A stretch of DNA of 64,000 nt from Thermoanaerobaculia bacterium (GTDB taxonomy: Bacteria; Acidobacteriota; Thermoanaerobaculia; UBA5066), in contig JAJVIN010000020.1 in assembly GCA_022071945.1 (NCBI GenBank), forward strand, positions 106,794 to 170,793, given 5' to 3'. Below are positions 33,873 to 41,120 of the stretch, piece by piece. A program made the position numbers and the translations under genes. How positions within the stretch are numbered: position 1 is the stretch's first letter; each line of letters begins with the position of its first letter. The notes under the pieces were generated by a model. That model was not told the origin of the DNA and did not search any database. It worked only from the letters and a program-made list of their open reading frames with translations.

Positions 33873-34459
33873 CCCCGGAACTCCCTGAAGAACCGGCTCC
33901 CCGAGCCGAGCGCCGACATCACGACGGCATCCGCGCGCGGGATGAGAGCCACAGAAGCATCGGGAGCCAGGACGCGAGCGATGTCGAGGGCGGCCTCGAC
34001 GTCATGAGTCTCTCCCCACAGAGTGGCGATCGCCTTACCGCCGAGCCCGTCGCCCACGCGGAGTTCCACCAGCTCGACGAGAGCCCCCTTCAGCGCCCCA
34101 TCGACGGCCCCGACGAGCGCAGGTGGCGTCTCGGTCTGAATCACCGCGAGAGTGTCGCCCGGGGCGGGCCACCGAATGGTGCCGCCCGAGAGTGCCGGGA
34201 GGATCCGGGCCTCGGCATACGGGAGGAAAACCTCCCCCGCCAGATGCGTCCCCGCTGTCCGCAGGGCCCGCCTCCAGGCCGTCTCCACAGGCGCCACCTC
34301 GCCCGCGAACAGGATGAGATATCGGCCGCAGTGGATCGTTCCCGTCTGAACGACGGTGACCTCGGCCTCCTTGACGAGAGCGTCGAGCACCCTGAGCCCG
34401 GCGGGAATCTCATCGAGAAGGAGCATCGAAAGTGCAGGACCGGCGGCACTTGTCGTCAT
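33869..34459 (-). CDS. BMC-T tandem-domain trimeric shell protein
   Basis: A 196-residue protein with two BMC domains in tandem: residues about 8-90 (GLRVLDALVKEAEV and GRYLILFAGEVAPVETA) and about 103-190 (IQTETPPALVGAVDGALKGA and GGKAIATLWGETHDVEAA). Trimers of such proteins mimic a hexamer in the shell facet and often gate larger metabolites or stack in two layers. It resembles the trimer-forming proteins of Haliangium-type shells. It starts 7 bases after the aldehyde dehydrogenase stop and overlaps the next vertex gene. Confidence 0.88.
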   Translation of the reverse strand: MTTSAAGPALSMLLLDEIPAGLRVLDALVKEAEVTVVQTGTIHCGRYLILFAGEVAPVETAWRRALRTAGTHLAGEVFLPYAEARILPALSGGTIRWPAPGDTLAVIQTETPPALVGAVDGALKGALVELVELRVGDGLGGKAIATLWGETHDVEAALDIARVLAPDASVALIPRADAVVMSALGSGSRFFREFRG

Positions 34460-34466
34460 CGCCGCC

Positions 34467-35942
34467 TCACACGATCCTGAAGTGGTCGACGAGCGTGCAT
34501 CGGCGCCAGCGTGAGAACGATCGAGGCGTCGTCAGACCTTCGCCCGTCGGAGACGCGATCGTGAAAGACGTGTACCCCTCGCCCCGATAGCCGAGCCCGG
34601 CCAGGCACGGCCCGTTCTTGACGAAGATCGAGCAGTTGCACCGCCGGGCCATCTCGGAGAGCGCCGAGATGTCGGTCGAGTGCATCGACGCGGTGTGGTA
34701 GCAGGCCCCCTCGCAGGCGACGGCCAGATCGATGGCGTCGTGAACTGTCCGGACTCTCGTCAGGGGCAGGACCGGCATCATCTGTTCTGTCCAGATGAGC
34801 GGGTGCTCGTTCGGCACCTCGACCAGGATCGTCCGGATCTCGAGGCCGGCCGAGATGCCGAGTTCCTTCAAGATCACCGAGGCGTCCTTGCCGACGAACT
34901 TCTTGTTGACGACCGCGTGGCCCCGGGGACCCGCTCCCTTCTCGAAGATCACCTTCTCCAGCCTCGGGAGGTCGGCGGGAGGAAGCTCGAAGGCACCCGC
35001 CTTCCTCATCGAGAGCTTCAGCTGATCCGCGATGGAGTCGACGGCGATGACTTCCTTCTCGTCGATGCAGATCACGTTGTTGTCGAAGGAGTGGCCGTAG
35101 ACGATATCCCGCCCGGCCTTCTCGATGTTGGCGGTCTGGTCGACGATGGCGGGGGGGTTCCCGGGACCTGCGCAGATCGCGCGCTTGCCCGAGTTCATCG
35201 CCGCCGCCACCACCGCGCCTCCGCCCGTCACGACGAGCAGCCGGACTCTCGGATGTTTCATCAGCTCGCCGGCCGAGGCGATCGTCGGCTCGGCCACGCA
35301 GGTGATGACGTTCGCCGGGCCGCCCGCGCGCACGATCGCCGCGTTGAGGAGCCTCACGGTCGAGGCGGAGACGCGTTTGGCGGAGGGGTGCGTGTTGAAG
35401 ACGACCGTGTTTCCGGCCGAGATCATGCCGATGGCATTACAGATGATCGTGGAGGACGGGTTCGTCACCGGTGTGATCGCGCCGATCACGCCAAAGGGCG
35501 CCGGCTCGATCAGGACGAGGCCGTGATCCCCGCTGATCGCTTGCGGCGTCAGCTCCTCGGGCCCAGGGGTCTTCTCGGTGACGAGAAGGTTCTTCAGGAC
35601 CTTGTCCTCGACGCGGCCGAGCCCGGTCTCCTCGACCGCCTCGACCGCCAGAACGCGGGCGGCGGCTCGCATCGCCTCGCGCATCGAGGCGATGATGTCG
35701 TGCCGCTTCTTCAAACCGAGGGCGTCGAGCGCCCGGAAAGCCGCGGTCGCGGCCGCCACCGCATCATCCAGGGAGCGGAAGATGCCGTCGCCCTGGCTAC
35801 CGGGCGAGGCTGGGGGGGACGTTTCTGGCGGCGTTCCCCTTGTGGAAGACGACGGTGCCGCTGCCGGGCTCGCCAGGATCTCCCGCGCCAGTACCTCCGC
35901 CAGCCGCCGGAGCTGATCAGGATTCATCGGTCCCTGACTCAC
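34467..35942 (-). CDS. BMC-associated CoA-acylating aldehyde dehydrogenase (PduP-like)
   Basis: The 491-residue enzyme oxidises a short aldehyde with CoA and NAD+ to acyl-CoA. The first 25 residues (NPDQLRRLAEVLAREILAS) form an amphipathic helix separated from the enzyme by a Pro/Ser/Thr-rich linker, the layout of an encapsulation peptide that targets cargo to the shell. The catalytic Cys292 lies in NNVICIDEKEV, Asn161 in TPVTNPSS, and the C terminus CTLVDHFRIV matches the PduP group. In this locus the aldehyde is most likely acetaldehyde from the aldolase encoded first in the operon. It lies between a vertex gene and the BMC-T gene. Confidence 0.93.
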   Translation of the reverse strand: MSQGPMNPDQLRRLAEVLAREILASPAAAPSSSTRGTPPETSPPASPGSQGDGIFRSLDDAVAAATAAFRALDALGLKKRHDIIASMREAMRAAARVLAVEAVEETGLGRVEDKVLKNLLVTEKTPGPEELTPQAISGDHGLVLIEPAPFGVIGAITPVTNPSSTIICNAIGMISAGNTVVFNTHPSAKRVSASTVRLLNAAIVRAGGPANVITCVAEPTIASAGELMKHPRVRLLVVTGGGAVVAAAMNSGKRAICAGPGNPPAIVDQTANIEKAGRDIVYGHSFDNNVICIDEKEVIAVDSIADQLKLSMRKAGAFELPPADLPRLEKVIFEKGAGPRGHAVVNKKFVGKDASVILKELGISAGLEIRTILVEVPNEHPLIWTEQMMPVLPLTRVRTVHDAIDLAVACEGACYHTASMHSTDISALSEMARRCNCSIFVKNGPCLAGLGYRGEGYTSFTIASPTGEGLTTPRSFSRWRRCTLVDHFRIV

Positions 35943-35961
35943 GGCTCACTCCGCGGCACGG

Positions 35962-36279
35962 TCAGACGTCTCCGTATCCATGTTCGGCGGAGTGCTTCTC
36001 GAAAAGCTGCGTGCCGCCGATCTCCCACGAGTCGACGATTGCCATGACGACGGCATCGCAGGGACGGTCTTTCGTCACCTCGGTCTGCCGCGCGGAAGAG
36101 CCGGACGCATAGAGGACGTACTCTCCGACCCCGCAGCCGACCGCGTCGTTGGCCACGACGAAACCCCCTTCCTTGAGAGTCTCGGGGTTGACCTGCCGGA
36201 GCAGCAGGAACTTCAGGCCCGCGATCTTGGGGTCCTTGCGGGTGGCCACCACGGTTCCGACGACCTTCGCCAGAAGCAT
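35962..36279 (-). CDS. BMC pentameric vertex protein (EutN/CcmL), copy 1
   Basis: A 105-residue vertex protein. It starts [21 protein letters not shown], then [34 protein letters not shown] and [11 protein letters not shown], which is the standard EutN/CcmL pattern including the Gly-rich turn. It carries a longer C-terminal tail than the other two copies. It sits 53 bases downstream of the hexamer gene and 19 bases before the aldehyde dehydrogenase. Confidence 0.93.
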   Translation of the reverse strand: MLLAKVVGTVVATRKDPKIAGLKFLLLRQVNPETLKEGGFVVANDAVGCGVGEYVLYASGSSARQTEVTKDRPCDAVVMAIVDSWEIGGTQLFEKHSAEHGYGDV

Positions 36280-36332
36280 GGGTCACCGCCTTCCCGGCGC
36301 GAGAAGGGCCAGAGACACGATCGGCTCCCGCC

Positions 36333-36653
36333 TTACTTCTTGCCGCCGCGCGACTCGATCTCCTCTGCGACCTCGGCCTTGCGGCCGAGCGGGAGAACGA
36401 GGTCCACGTTGACGTGGGGACGGGCGATGATGTGAGTCGCGACGACTTCGCCGACGCGCGAGGCGCCGTTCTGTCCGGCGTCGATGGCGGCCTTCACCGC
36501 GGCGACGTCGCCCCGGATGATGGCGGTGACGTAGCCGCCGCCCGTCTTCTCGTATGAGACGAGCTCGACCTTCGCCGCCTTCACCATGGCATCAGAGGCT
36601 TCCACCATTGCCGCGAACGAGCGGCACTCGATCATTCCCAGAGCTTCGGCCAT
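36333..36653 (-). CDS. BMC-H hexameric shell protein (PduA-like)
   Basis: A 106-residue single BMC domain protein and the only hexamer-type shell protein in the window, so it presumably forms most of the facets. Conserved segments are [44 protein letters not shown] and [11 protein letters not shown]. The pore loop reads TGGGY, giving a glycine where PduA has serine, so the central pore lacks the usual hydroxyl ring. A small conserved C-terminal extension is Lys/Glu-rich. A palindromic hairpin lies upstream in the 154-base gap to the preceding shell gene. Confidence 0.95.
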   Translation of the reverse strand: MAEALGMIECRSFAAMVEASDAMVKAAKVELVSYEKTGGGYVTAIIRGDVAAVKAAIDAGQNGASRVGEVVATHIIARPHVNVDLVLPLGRKAEVAEEIESRGGKK

Positions 36654-36716
36654 AACAGTTCTTCCTTTCGGGTGGCAGTTGGAGAGTTCATTGGTTTCGT
36701 GAGGAACGCCTCGAAG

Positions 36717-36740
36717 CCTTCTCCCGCTTTCGGGAGAAGG
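36717..36740. repeat. Palindromic hairpin, REP-like, ahead of the BMC-H gene
   Basis: CCTTCTCCCG (36717-36726) and CGGGAGAAGG (36731-36740) pair perfectly over 10 bp around a 4-base loop. The following bases (GTGTCGCGGAGCGCCGGATGAGGG) make the whole resemble the dispersed REP-type palindromes of other bacteria. It lies inside the operon between the second BMC-T gene and BMC-H, where it could shape mRNA processing so that the hexamer message is more stable. Confidence 0.55.
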
Positions 36741-36806
36741 TGTCGCGGAGCGCCGGATGAGGGCCCCGGGCGAACGGCGAAGGCGTGAGGATCACCGCTG
36801 GCCCTC

Positions 36807-37427
36807 TCATTTGCCCGGTCTCCCGGCGAGTCCCTCGATCGCCTTCTCGGCCACCGGACGGGCGACGTCGATGTCGCGGTCGGCCCCCGCCAGGTAGACG
36901 CGGCCGAAGGCCCCGAACGAGACGATCTCGAGGACCTTGATGTGAGCCGCCTTTTCCGCCTCGTTGGCGGCCAGCGCGGCATTGGCGGCCGGCTGGACTT
37001 CCAGGATATAGAGCGACTGCCCCGCCACGATCATGTGGCCGTGGCGCGTCCGGTTGATGAGCTGCGTCTGCCGGTCGTCGAGATGCCGGATCACGGTGGA
37101 CGAGAGGATCTCCGGCTTGATCCGGTCGGCTTCGGTCTTGCCGATCTCGGAGAGGATCGCCTCGCCCGCGCGCCGCACCTCGGCCTGCTGGTCGTGGTGG
37201 ATCTCGAGGAGGCCGTAGAGCCGCTCGACGATCTGCATCCCGGGTGTCACTGCCGTCGCCTTCACGGCGATGTCGGTGAGCCTGTTGATCGAAATGCCGG
37301 GCGAGACCTCGATGAAGAGCGAGCTCTGTCCGGCGATCGGCAGAAAGCCGCGGGCGACGGTCCCGAGGAACGCGGCGTGCTGCTTCTGGAGGGAATCGAG
37401 AAAGACGTAGCTTCGGAGGTCGATCAC
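36807..37427 (-). CDS. BMC-T-like tandem shell protein, paralogue 2
   Basis: A 206-residue protein beginning with GTG. It has two BMC-like halves: about 15-100 ([17 protein letters not shown] and [16 protein letters not shown]) and about 120-206 ([24 protein letters not shown] and [19 protein letters not shown]). It shares most conserved positions with the neighbouring paralogue encoded at 37431-38066 and differs clearly from the BMC-T at 33869. The start follows the paralogue's stop after 3 bases. Probably a facet trimer or pseudohexamer. Confidence 0.82.
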   Translation of the reverse strand: MIDLRSYVFLDSLQKQHAAFLGTVARGFLPIAGQSSLFIEVSPGISINRLTDIAVKATAVTPGMQIVERLYGLLEIHHDQQAEVRRAGEAILSEIGKTEADRIKPEILSSTVIRHLDDRQTQLINRTRHGHMIVAGQSLYILEVQPAANAALAANEAEKAAHIKVLEIVSFGAFGRVYLAGADRDIDVARPVAEKAIEGLAGRPGK

Positions 37428-37430
37428 GTC

Positions 37431-38066
37431 TCAGTCCCTCCGGCCCTTCTGAGCCTCGCGGCCCGTCAACGACTCGATCGCCTGGATCGCGGCAACGGAA
37501 GCGACGTCGATGTCCTTCTGCTCGCCGCCGAGGTAGACACGGCCGAAGGCTCCCGTCATCCTCACGTCGATCACGTTGATCTCCGCCGCCTTCTCCGCCT
37601 CGTTGGCCGCGAAGGCCGCGTAGCCCGCGGGCTCGACCTCGAGAATGTAGAGCGACTCCCCGGCGACCAGCATCATTCCCTGCCGGTTTCGGTTGATCAG
37701 CTGGACCTGCAGGTCCTCCACGTGCCGGATGACCTGCGAGGAGAGGACGCGCGGCTTGATGCGGTCCGTCTCCTTCAAGGCGAGCGCGTCGAGGATCGAA
37801 TCGCCCGCGCGCCTCACGTCCGCCTGGGACGGACTGTGGATCTCGAGCATTCCGTAGAGCCGCTCGACGACCTGCATTCCGGGCCGGACGTCCGTCGCCT
37901 TGACGGCGACGTCGGTGACGCGGTTGATCTCGATCCCGGGCGAGATCTCGACGATGAGAGACGCCTCGTACGCCACGGGCAAGAAGCCTCGCGCGACCGT
38001 CCCGATGTAGGCCGCCACCTGCGGCTGCATGGCGTCGAGGTAAACGAAGCTCCTCAGTTCCGCCAT
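37431..38066 (-). CDS. BMC-T-like tandem shell protein, paralogue 1
   Basis: A 211-residue tandem shell protein, [16 protein letters not shown] at the start, with halves around [17 protein letters not shown] and [24 protein letters not shown] and a C-terminal [16 protein letters not shown]. It is a close paralogue of the downstream protein. The ATG overlaps the aldolase stop by one base. Two such paralogues may form a mixed trimer or a double-layered pore; the function of the pair is not established by sequence. Confidence 0.82.
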   Translation of the reverse strand: MAELRSFVYLDAMQPQVAAYIGTVARGFLPVAYEASLIVEISPGIEINRVTDVAVKATDVRPGMQVVERLYGMLEIHSPSQADVRRAGDSILDALALKETDRIKPRVLSSQVIRHVEDLQVQLINRNRQGMMLVAGESLYILEVEPAGYAAFAANEAEKAAEINVIDVRMTGAFGRVYLGGEQKDIDVASVAAIQAIESLTGREAQKGRRD

Positions 38067-39478
38067 CAGTAGGCTCCCTTCCCGTCTGCTGAAGAGGTGG
38101 ACTGTCCCTTCGACTCCTTGACGATCTTCACGCCGACCGATGCTCCGATCCTCGTGGCGCCGGCCGCGATCATCTTCTGCGCGTCGGAGGCGGAGCGAAT
38201 CCCTCCAGACGCCTTCACGCCGAGCTTGTGATCGACGGCCTCGGCCATCAGCGCGACGTCGTGGGCCGTCGCCCCGCCCGTCGAGAATCCGGTCGAGGTC
38301 TTCACGAAGTCCGCGCGGGCATTTCTCGCCGCCACGCACGCGGCGACCTTTTCCTGATCGGTCAAAAGCGAGGTTTCGAGGATGACCTTCAGGATCGCTC
38401 CCCCGTCGTGCGCGGCTTCCGCCACGAGGCGGATGTCGTCCTCGACGTAGCGGACATCTCCGGACTTCAGGGCACCGATGGCGAGGACCATGTCGACCTC
38501 GCGCGCCCCGTCACGAATCGCGCGGCGCGCCTCGAGCGCCTTGATCTCCTTCGGCGTCGCTCCGAGCGGGAAGCCCACCACGGTGCAGACGAGGGGCCGC
38601 GCACCCGCGAGCCGCTGAGCCGCGCGCTTGACGTGGATCGGGTTCACGCAGACCGAGGCGAACCCGAACTGCGCCGCCTCGGAACAGAGCTTGTCGATCT
38701 CGGCATAGGTCGCATCCGCCTTGAGGAGCGTGTGGTCGATGTACTGGGCCAGATCCTTCGGGACCTCTCCCACCCCTGGCGCGGAGGAGATCCGGCAGCC
38801 GGGACCGACACACTCGATCATCGAGCGGACGGCCGGGGTGCACTTCGTGGCGCAGTGTCCGCCGATCGGGCATCCCGCGCAGGAGCCAGAGGCCGCTCCC
38901 GCGCAGGTGGAGGCGCCGAGAAGGGATGGATTCGCGGCCAGGATCGCGGAGATCCGGCCGACGAGCAGTTCGAAATCGGGAGAGGGGGAAGGGCTTGCGC
39001 TCATCGCACTCCTGGTTGTCGAGAGGCGCGGGGCATCCAGCGCATCGATCTGGGCGACCCGCCGTTTGTGCCTCTCGACCGTGCACTCGGTGGTCAGAAA
39101 GACGTCCACGATCTTCAGGGCGAGGTCTTCCGAAAGGTACGAGGCCCCGAGCGTCAGGACGTTGGCGTCGTTGTGCTCGCGGGCATTCTTCGCGGTCGAA
39201 AGGTCGAAGGCCATCCCCGCGCGGACCCCGGGCACCTTGTTGGCGACCATGCCGGAACCGATTCCCGCCCCGTCGACGACGACGCCTCGGAAGGCCTGCC
39301 CGGAAGCGACGGCCTCGGCCGCGGCGCGCGCGAAGACCGGGTAGTCACACGCCTCGGTGGAGTGGGTCCCGACGTCCAGAACATCGAACCCCGAGGCCGA
39401 CAGGTGCTTCTCGATGGCCTCTTTGAGCGCGTAACCGCCATGGTCCGAGCCAACGACGACCCGCCTCTTCGCGGTCAT
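38066..39478 (-). CDS. RpiB-like isomerase fused to deoxyribose-phosphate aldolase (DeoC), BMC cargo
   Basis: This 470-residue fusion is the first gene of the microcompartment operon. Residues 1-150 are an RpiB/LacAB sugar-phosphate isomerase domain ([36 protein letters not shown]). The catalytic Cys of E. coli RpiB (CGTGIG) is replaced by Asp69 (DGAGIG). Residues 165-187 ([16 protein letters not shown]) form an amphipathic helix resembling an encapsulation peptide. Residues 192-228 hold seven cysteines. Residues about 240-455 are class I DERA with Schiff-base Lys393 (VKTSTG), Lys422 (VKASGG) and Asp329. DERA splits deoxyribose 5-phosphate into glyceraldehyde 3-phosphate and acetaldehyde, the substrate of the dehydrogenase in this operon. 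Confidence 0.9.
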   Translation of the reverse strand: MTAKRRVVVGSDHGGYALKEAIEKHLSASGFDVLDVGTHSTEACDYPVFARAAAEAVASGQAFRGVVVDGAGIGSGMVANKVPGVRAGMAFDLSTAKNAREHNDANVLTLGASYLSEDLALKIVDVFLTTECTVERHKRRVAQIDALDAPRLSTTRSAMSASPSPSPDFELLVGRISAILAANPSLLGASTCAGAASGSCAGCPIGGHCATKCTPAVRSMIECVGPGCRISSAPGVGEVPKDLAQYIDHTLLKADATYAEIDKLCSEAAQFGFASVCVNPIHVKRAAQRLAGARPLVCTVVGFPLGATPKEIKALEARRAIRDGAREVDMVLAIGALKSGDVRYVEDDIRLVAEAAHDGGAILKVILETSLLTDQEKVAACVAARNARADFVKTSTGFSTGGATAHDVALMAEAVDHKLGVKASGGIRSASDAQKMIAAGATRIGASVGVKIVKESKGQSTSSADGKGAY

Positions 39479-39650
39479 CCTACGGGCGCTCCCCCGCCGC
39501 TTGCCGCCAATATCCTTTTGAAAAAGAAGACATTAGGAGGACCTTTCGGGACGAGGAACGATTCTCCCGAGGCCGTCTGGCAAAGTCAAGACAATCTCCC
39601 CCCTTCCTTCCAACCAAGGGAAGGCCGGGGCCGGCCGCTCAGAAGGGCTG
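39479..39650 (-). promoter_or_regulatory. Likely promoter region of the microcompartment operon
   Basis: The 172 bases upstream of the fusion gene include an AT-rich patch at 39508-39536 (minus-strand GATATT at 39509-39514) that stands out from the GC-rich surroundings. No convincing -35 partner at normal spacing is visible, which would fit use of the operon's own ECF sigma factor. An inverted repeat GAAGGGC/GCCCTTC lies at its upstream edge, reaching into the GYD gene end. Confidence 0.35.
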
Positions 39651-39962
39651 TCAGCCCTTCTTTCCTTCCACCGAGTCCGAGACCTTCAGGAACGCCTCGT
39701 ACGGCATCGCCGGCCAGCTCTCCGCGGAGATGGCCCCGTGCTCCCTGGAAAGCAGGGAAACGCGGAAGGCGGTGTCGTCGGAGGGGGCCTCGTAGATGTC
39801 CATGAAGTCGTACGGGCCGAGGAGCGCGTAGTGAGCCACCCACTTGATCCCGGGGCAGAGGGACTCGACCTTCTTCATCCAGTCGTGTCCTGTTTCCCGG
39901 CGTCCGGAGGTGCCCTGGATGGCCCGGGGGGAGAGCTTCGTCATCAGAACGTAGGTTGCCAT
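39651..39962 (-). CDS. GYD-domain protein
   Basis: The 103-residue protein has the GYD family pattern: MATYVLMTKLSPRAIQ at the start, WVAHYALLGPYDFMDIYEAPSD in the middle, which contains the Gly-Tyr/Pro-Asp core, and a C-terminal acidic helix. The family is a ferredoxin-like small fold of unknown function. GGGAGG lies upstream of the ATG. Its stop is 172 bases before the start of the microcompartment operon on the same strand, so read-through is possible but not evident. Confidence 0.8.
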   Translation of the reverse strand: MATYVLMTKLSPRAIQGTSGRRETGHDWMKKVESLCPGIKWVAHYALLGPYDFMDIYEAPSDDTAFRVSLLSREHGAISAESWPAMPYEAFLKVSDSVEGKKG

Positions 39963-40089
39963 TGCGGACCTCCCGTGCTCGATGTCGTCAGGCTTTGCTG
40001 GCGCTTCCAGACTACACCTTCGAGACCGGGTTGGGTCTCTCGAGATGACTCGATCCGGCGCATACTGCGGTTTTGCGGAGGAACGTTCC

Positions 40090-41106
40090 ATGCCCAGAAT
40101 CACTTTCTCCACGGTCGAGAGATCCATCGAGGCGGACGAGGGGACCTGGATGTACGAGGTGGCCCAGGAAGCGAAGGCCGGGATCCCGTTTGCCTGCAAG
40201 GCCGGAGCGTGTGGCGCCTGTGCCACTCAGGTCCTCGAGGGAGTGGAGCATTTCGGAGAGGCCGGGGCCCGCGAGGTCCGGACCCTGACGGCGCACAAGC
40301 TCGACCCGGCCACGCACCGGCTGCCGTGTCTGGCCGAGGTTCATGGCGATGTCGTGTTCGGCAGGCCCGCGAAGGCTCCCGAGAAGGGCGCGGCGCTCCA
40401 GATTCACGAGGCGGTTGTCGAGTCCTACCGGCCGCTGAACCTGACTGTCGCGGAGGTCCGGTTCTTCGTGGAGACGGCGTCGTTCGCGTTCAAGCCCGGC
40501 CAGTACATGATCTTCCACGTCCCCGGAAGCGAGAAACCGCTGCGGCGCTCGTACTCGATCAGCACCCCGCCGTCGGACAAGCGCCACTTCGAGGTGTGCG
40601 TCCGCTCGGTCGCGGGAGGGCTCGGCTCCAACTACGTCCACCGCCTGCGGCCAGGAATGAAGGTCAAGGTGGAAGGCCCCGTCGGCGAGTTCATCCTGCG
40701 GGAGAAGTCGCAGAAGAACATCCTGATGATCGCGACGGGGACGGGCATCGCTCCCATCAAGGGCATGCTCCTGCACCTCCTCGACACGCACAGCAAGAGA
40801 AAGATCCGGCTCTTCTTTGGCCTCCGGCACGACTCTGACCTCTTCTACACGGACCTCTTCCGGGGCCTCGCCGCCCACTACCCCGAGTTCCGCCACCAGA
40901 TCATCCTGTCCTCGCCGGACCCGGCGCACTGGGCCGGACCCCGGGGACACGTGACCGATCTCATCGAGCAGCAGGTGAGCCCGGCGGACGCCGCAACGAC
41001 GGAGGTGTATCTTTGCGGCGGCATTTCGATGATCGAATCATCGAAGGAGTGCCTCCTGAGGAAGGGCATCCCCCAGGACAGCATCTTCCACGAGAACTTC
41101 TACTGA
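40090..41106 (+). CDS. 2Fe-2S ferredoxin - FAD/NAD(P) oxidoreductase
   Basis: A 338-residue electron-transfer protein. The N-terminal plant-type ferredoxin domain has Cys36-x4-Cys41-x2-Cys44 and Cys80 as 2Fe-2S ligands. Next comes the FAD-binding domain with RRSYSIST, and then the NAD(P)-binding domain with ATGTGIAPIKGML, ending YLCGGISMIESSKE. This is the layout of reductase components of oxygenases and of NqrF-like proteins; it moves electrons from NAD(P)H to the cluster and on to a partner. ATG with GGAGGAAC upstream. No oxygenase is encoded nearby, so the partner is unknown. Confidence 0.9.
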   Translation: MPRITFSTVERSIEADEGTWMYEVAQEAKAGIPFACKAGACGACATQVLEGVEHFGEAGAREVRTLTAHKLDPATHRLPCLAEVHGDVVFGRPAKAPEKGAALQIHEAVVESYRPLNLTVAEVRFFVETASFAFKPGQYMIFHVPGSEKPLRRSYSISTPPSDKRHFEVCVRSVAGGLGSNYVHRLRPGMKVKVEGPVGEFILREKSQKNILMIATGTGIAPIKGMLLHLLDTHSKRKIRLFFGLRHDSDLFYTDLFRGLAAHYPEFRHQIILSSPDPAHWAGPRGHVTDLIEQQVSPADAATTEVYLCGGISMIESSKECLLRKGIPQDSIFHENFY

Positions 41107-41120
41107 GAGGGGACATCCGG

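Noticed and set aside
38067..38339. Longer N terminus for the shell protein starting at 38066
   Set aside because: The extra part is an out-of-frame reading of the aldolase gene; the ATG overlapping the aldolase stop starts with the conserved shell N terminus.
39640..39660. Inverted repeat GAAGGGC/GCCCTTC as intrinsic terminator
   Set aside because: The T-rich side is on the plus strand where no gene ends; on the minus strand no T run follows. Kept only as a remark.
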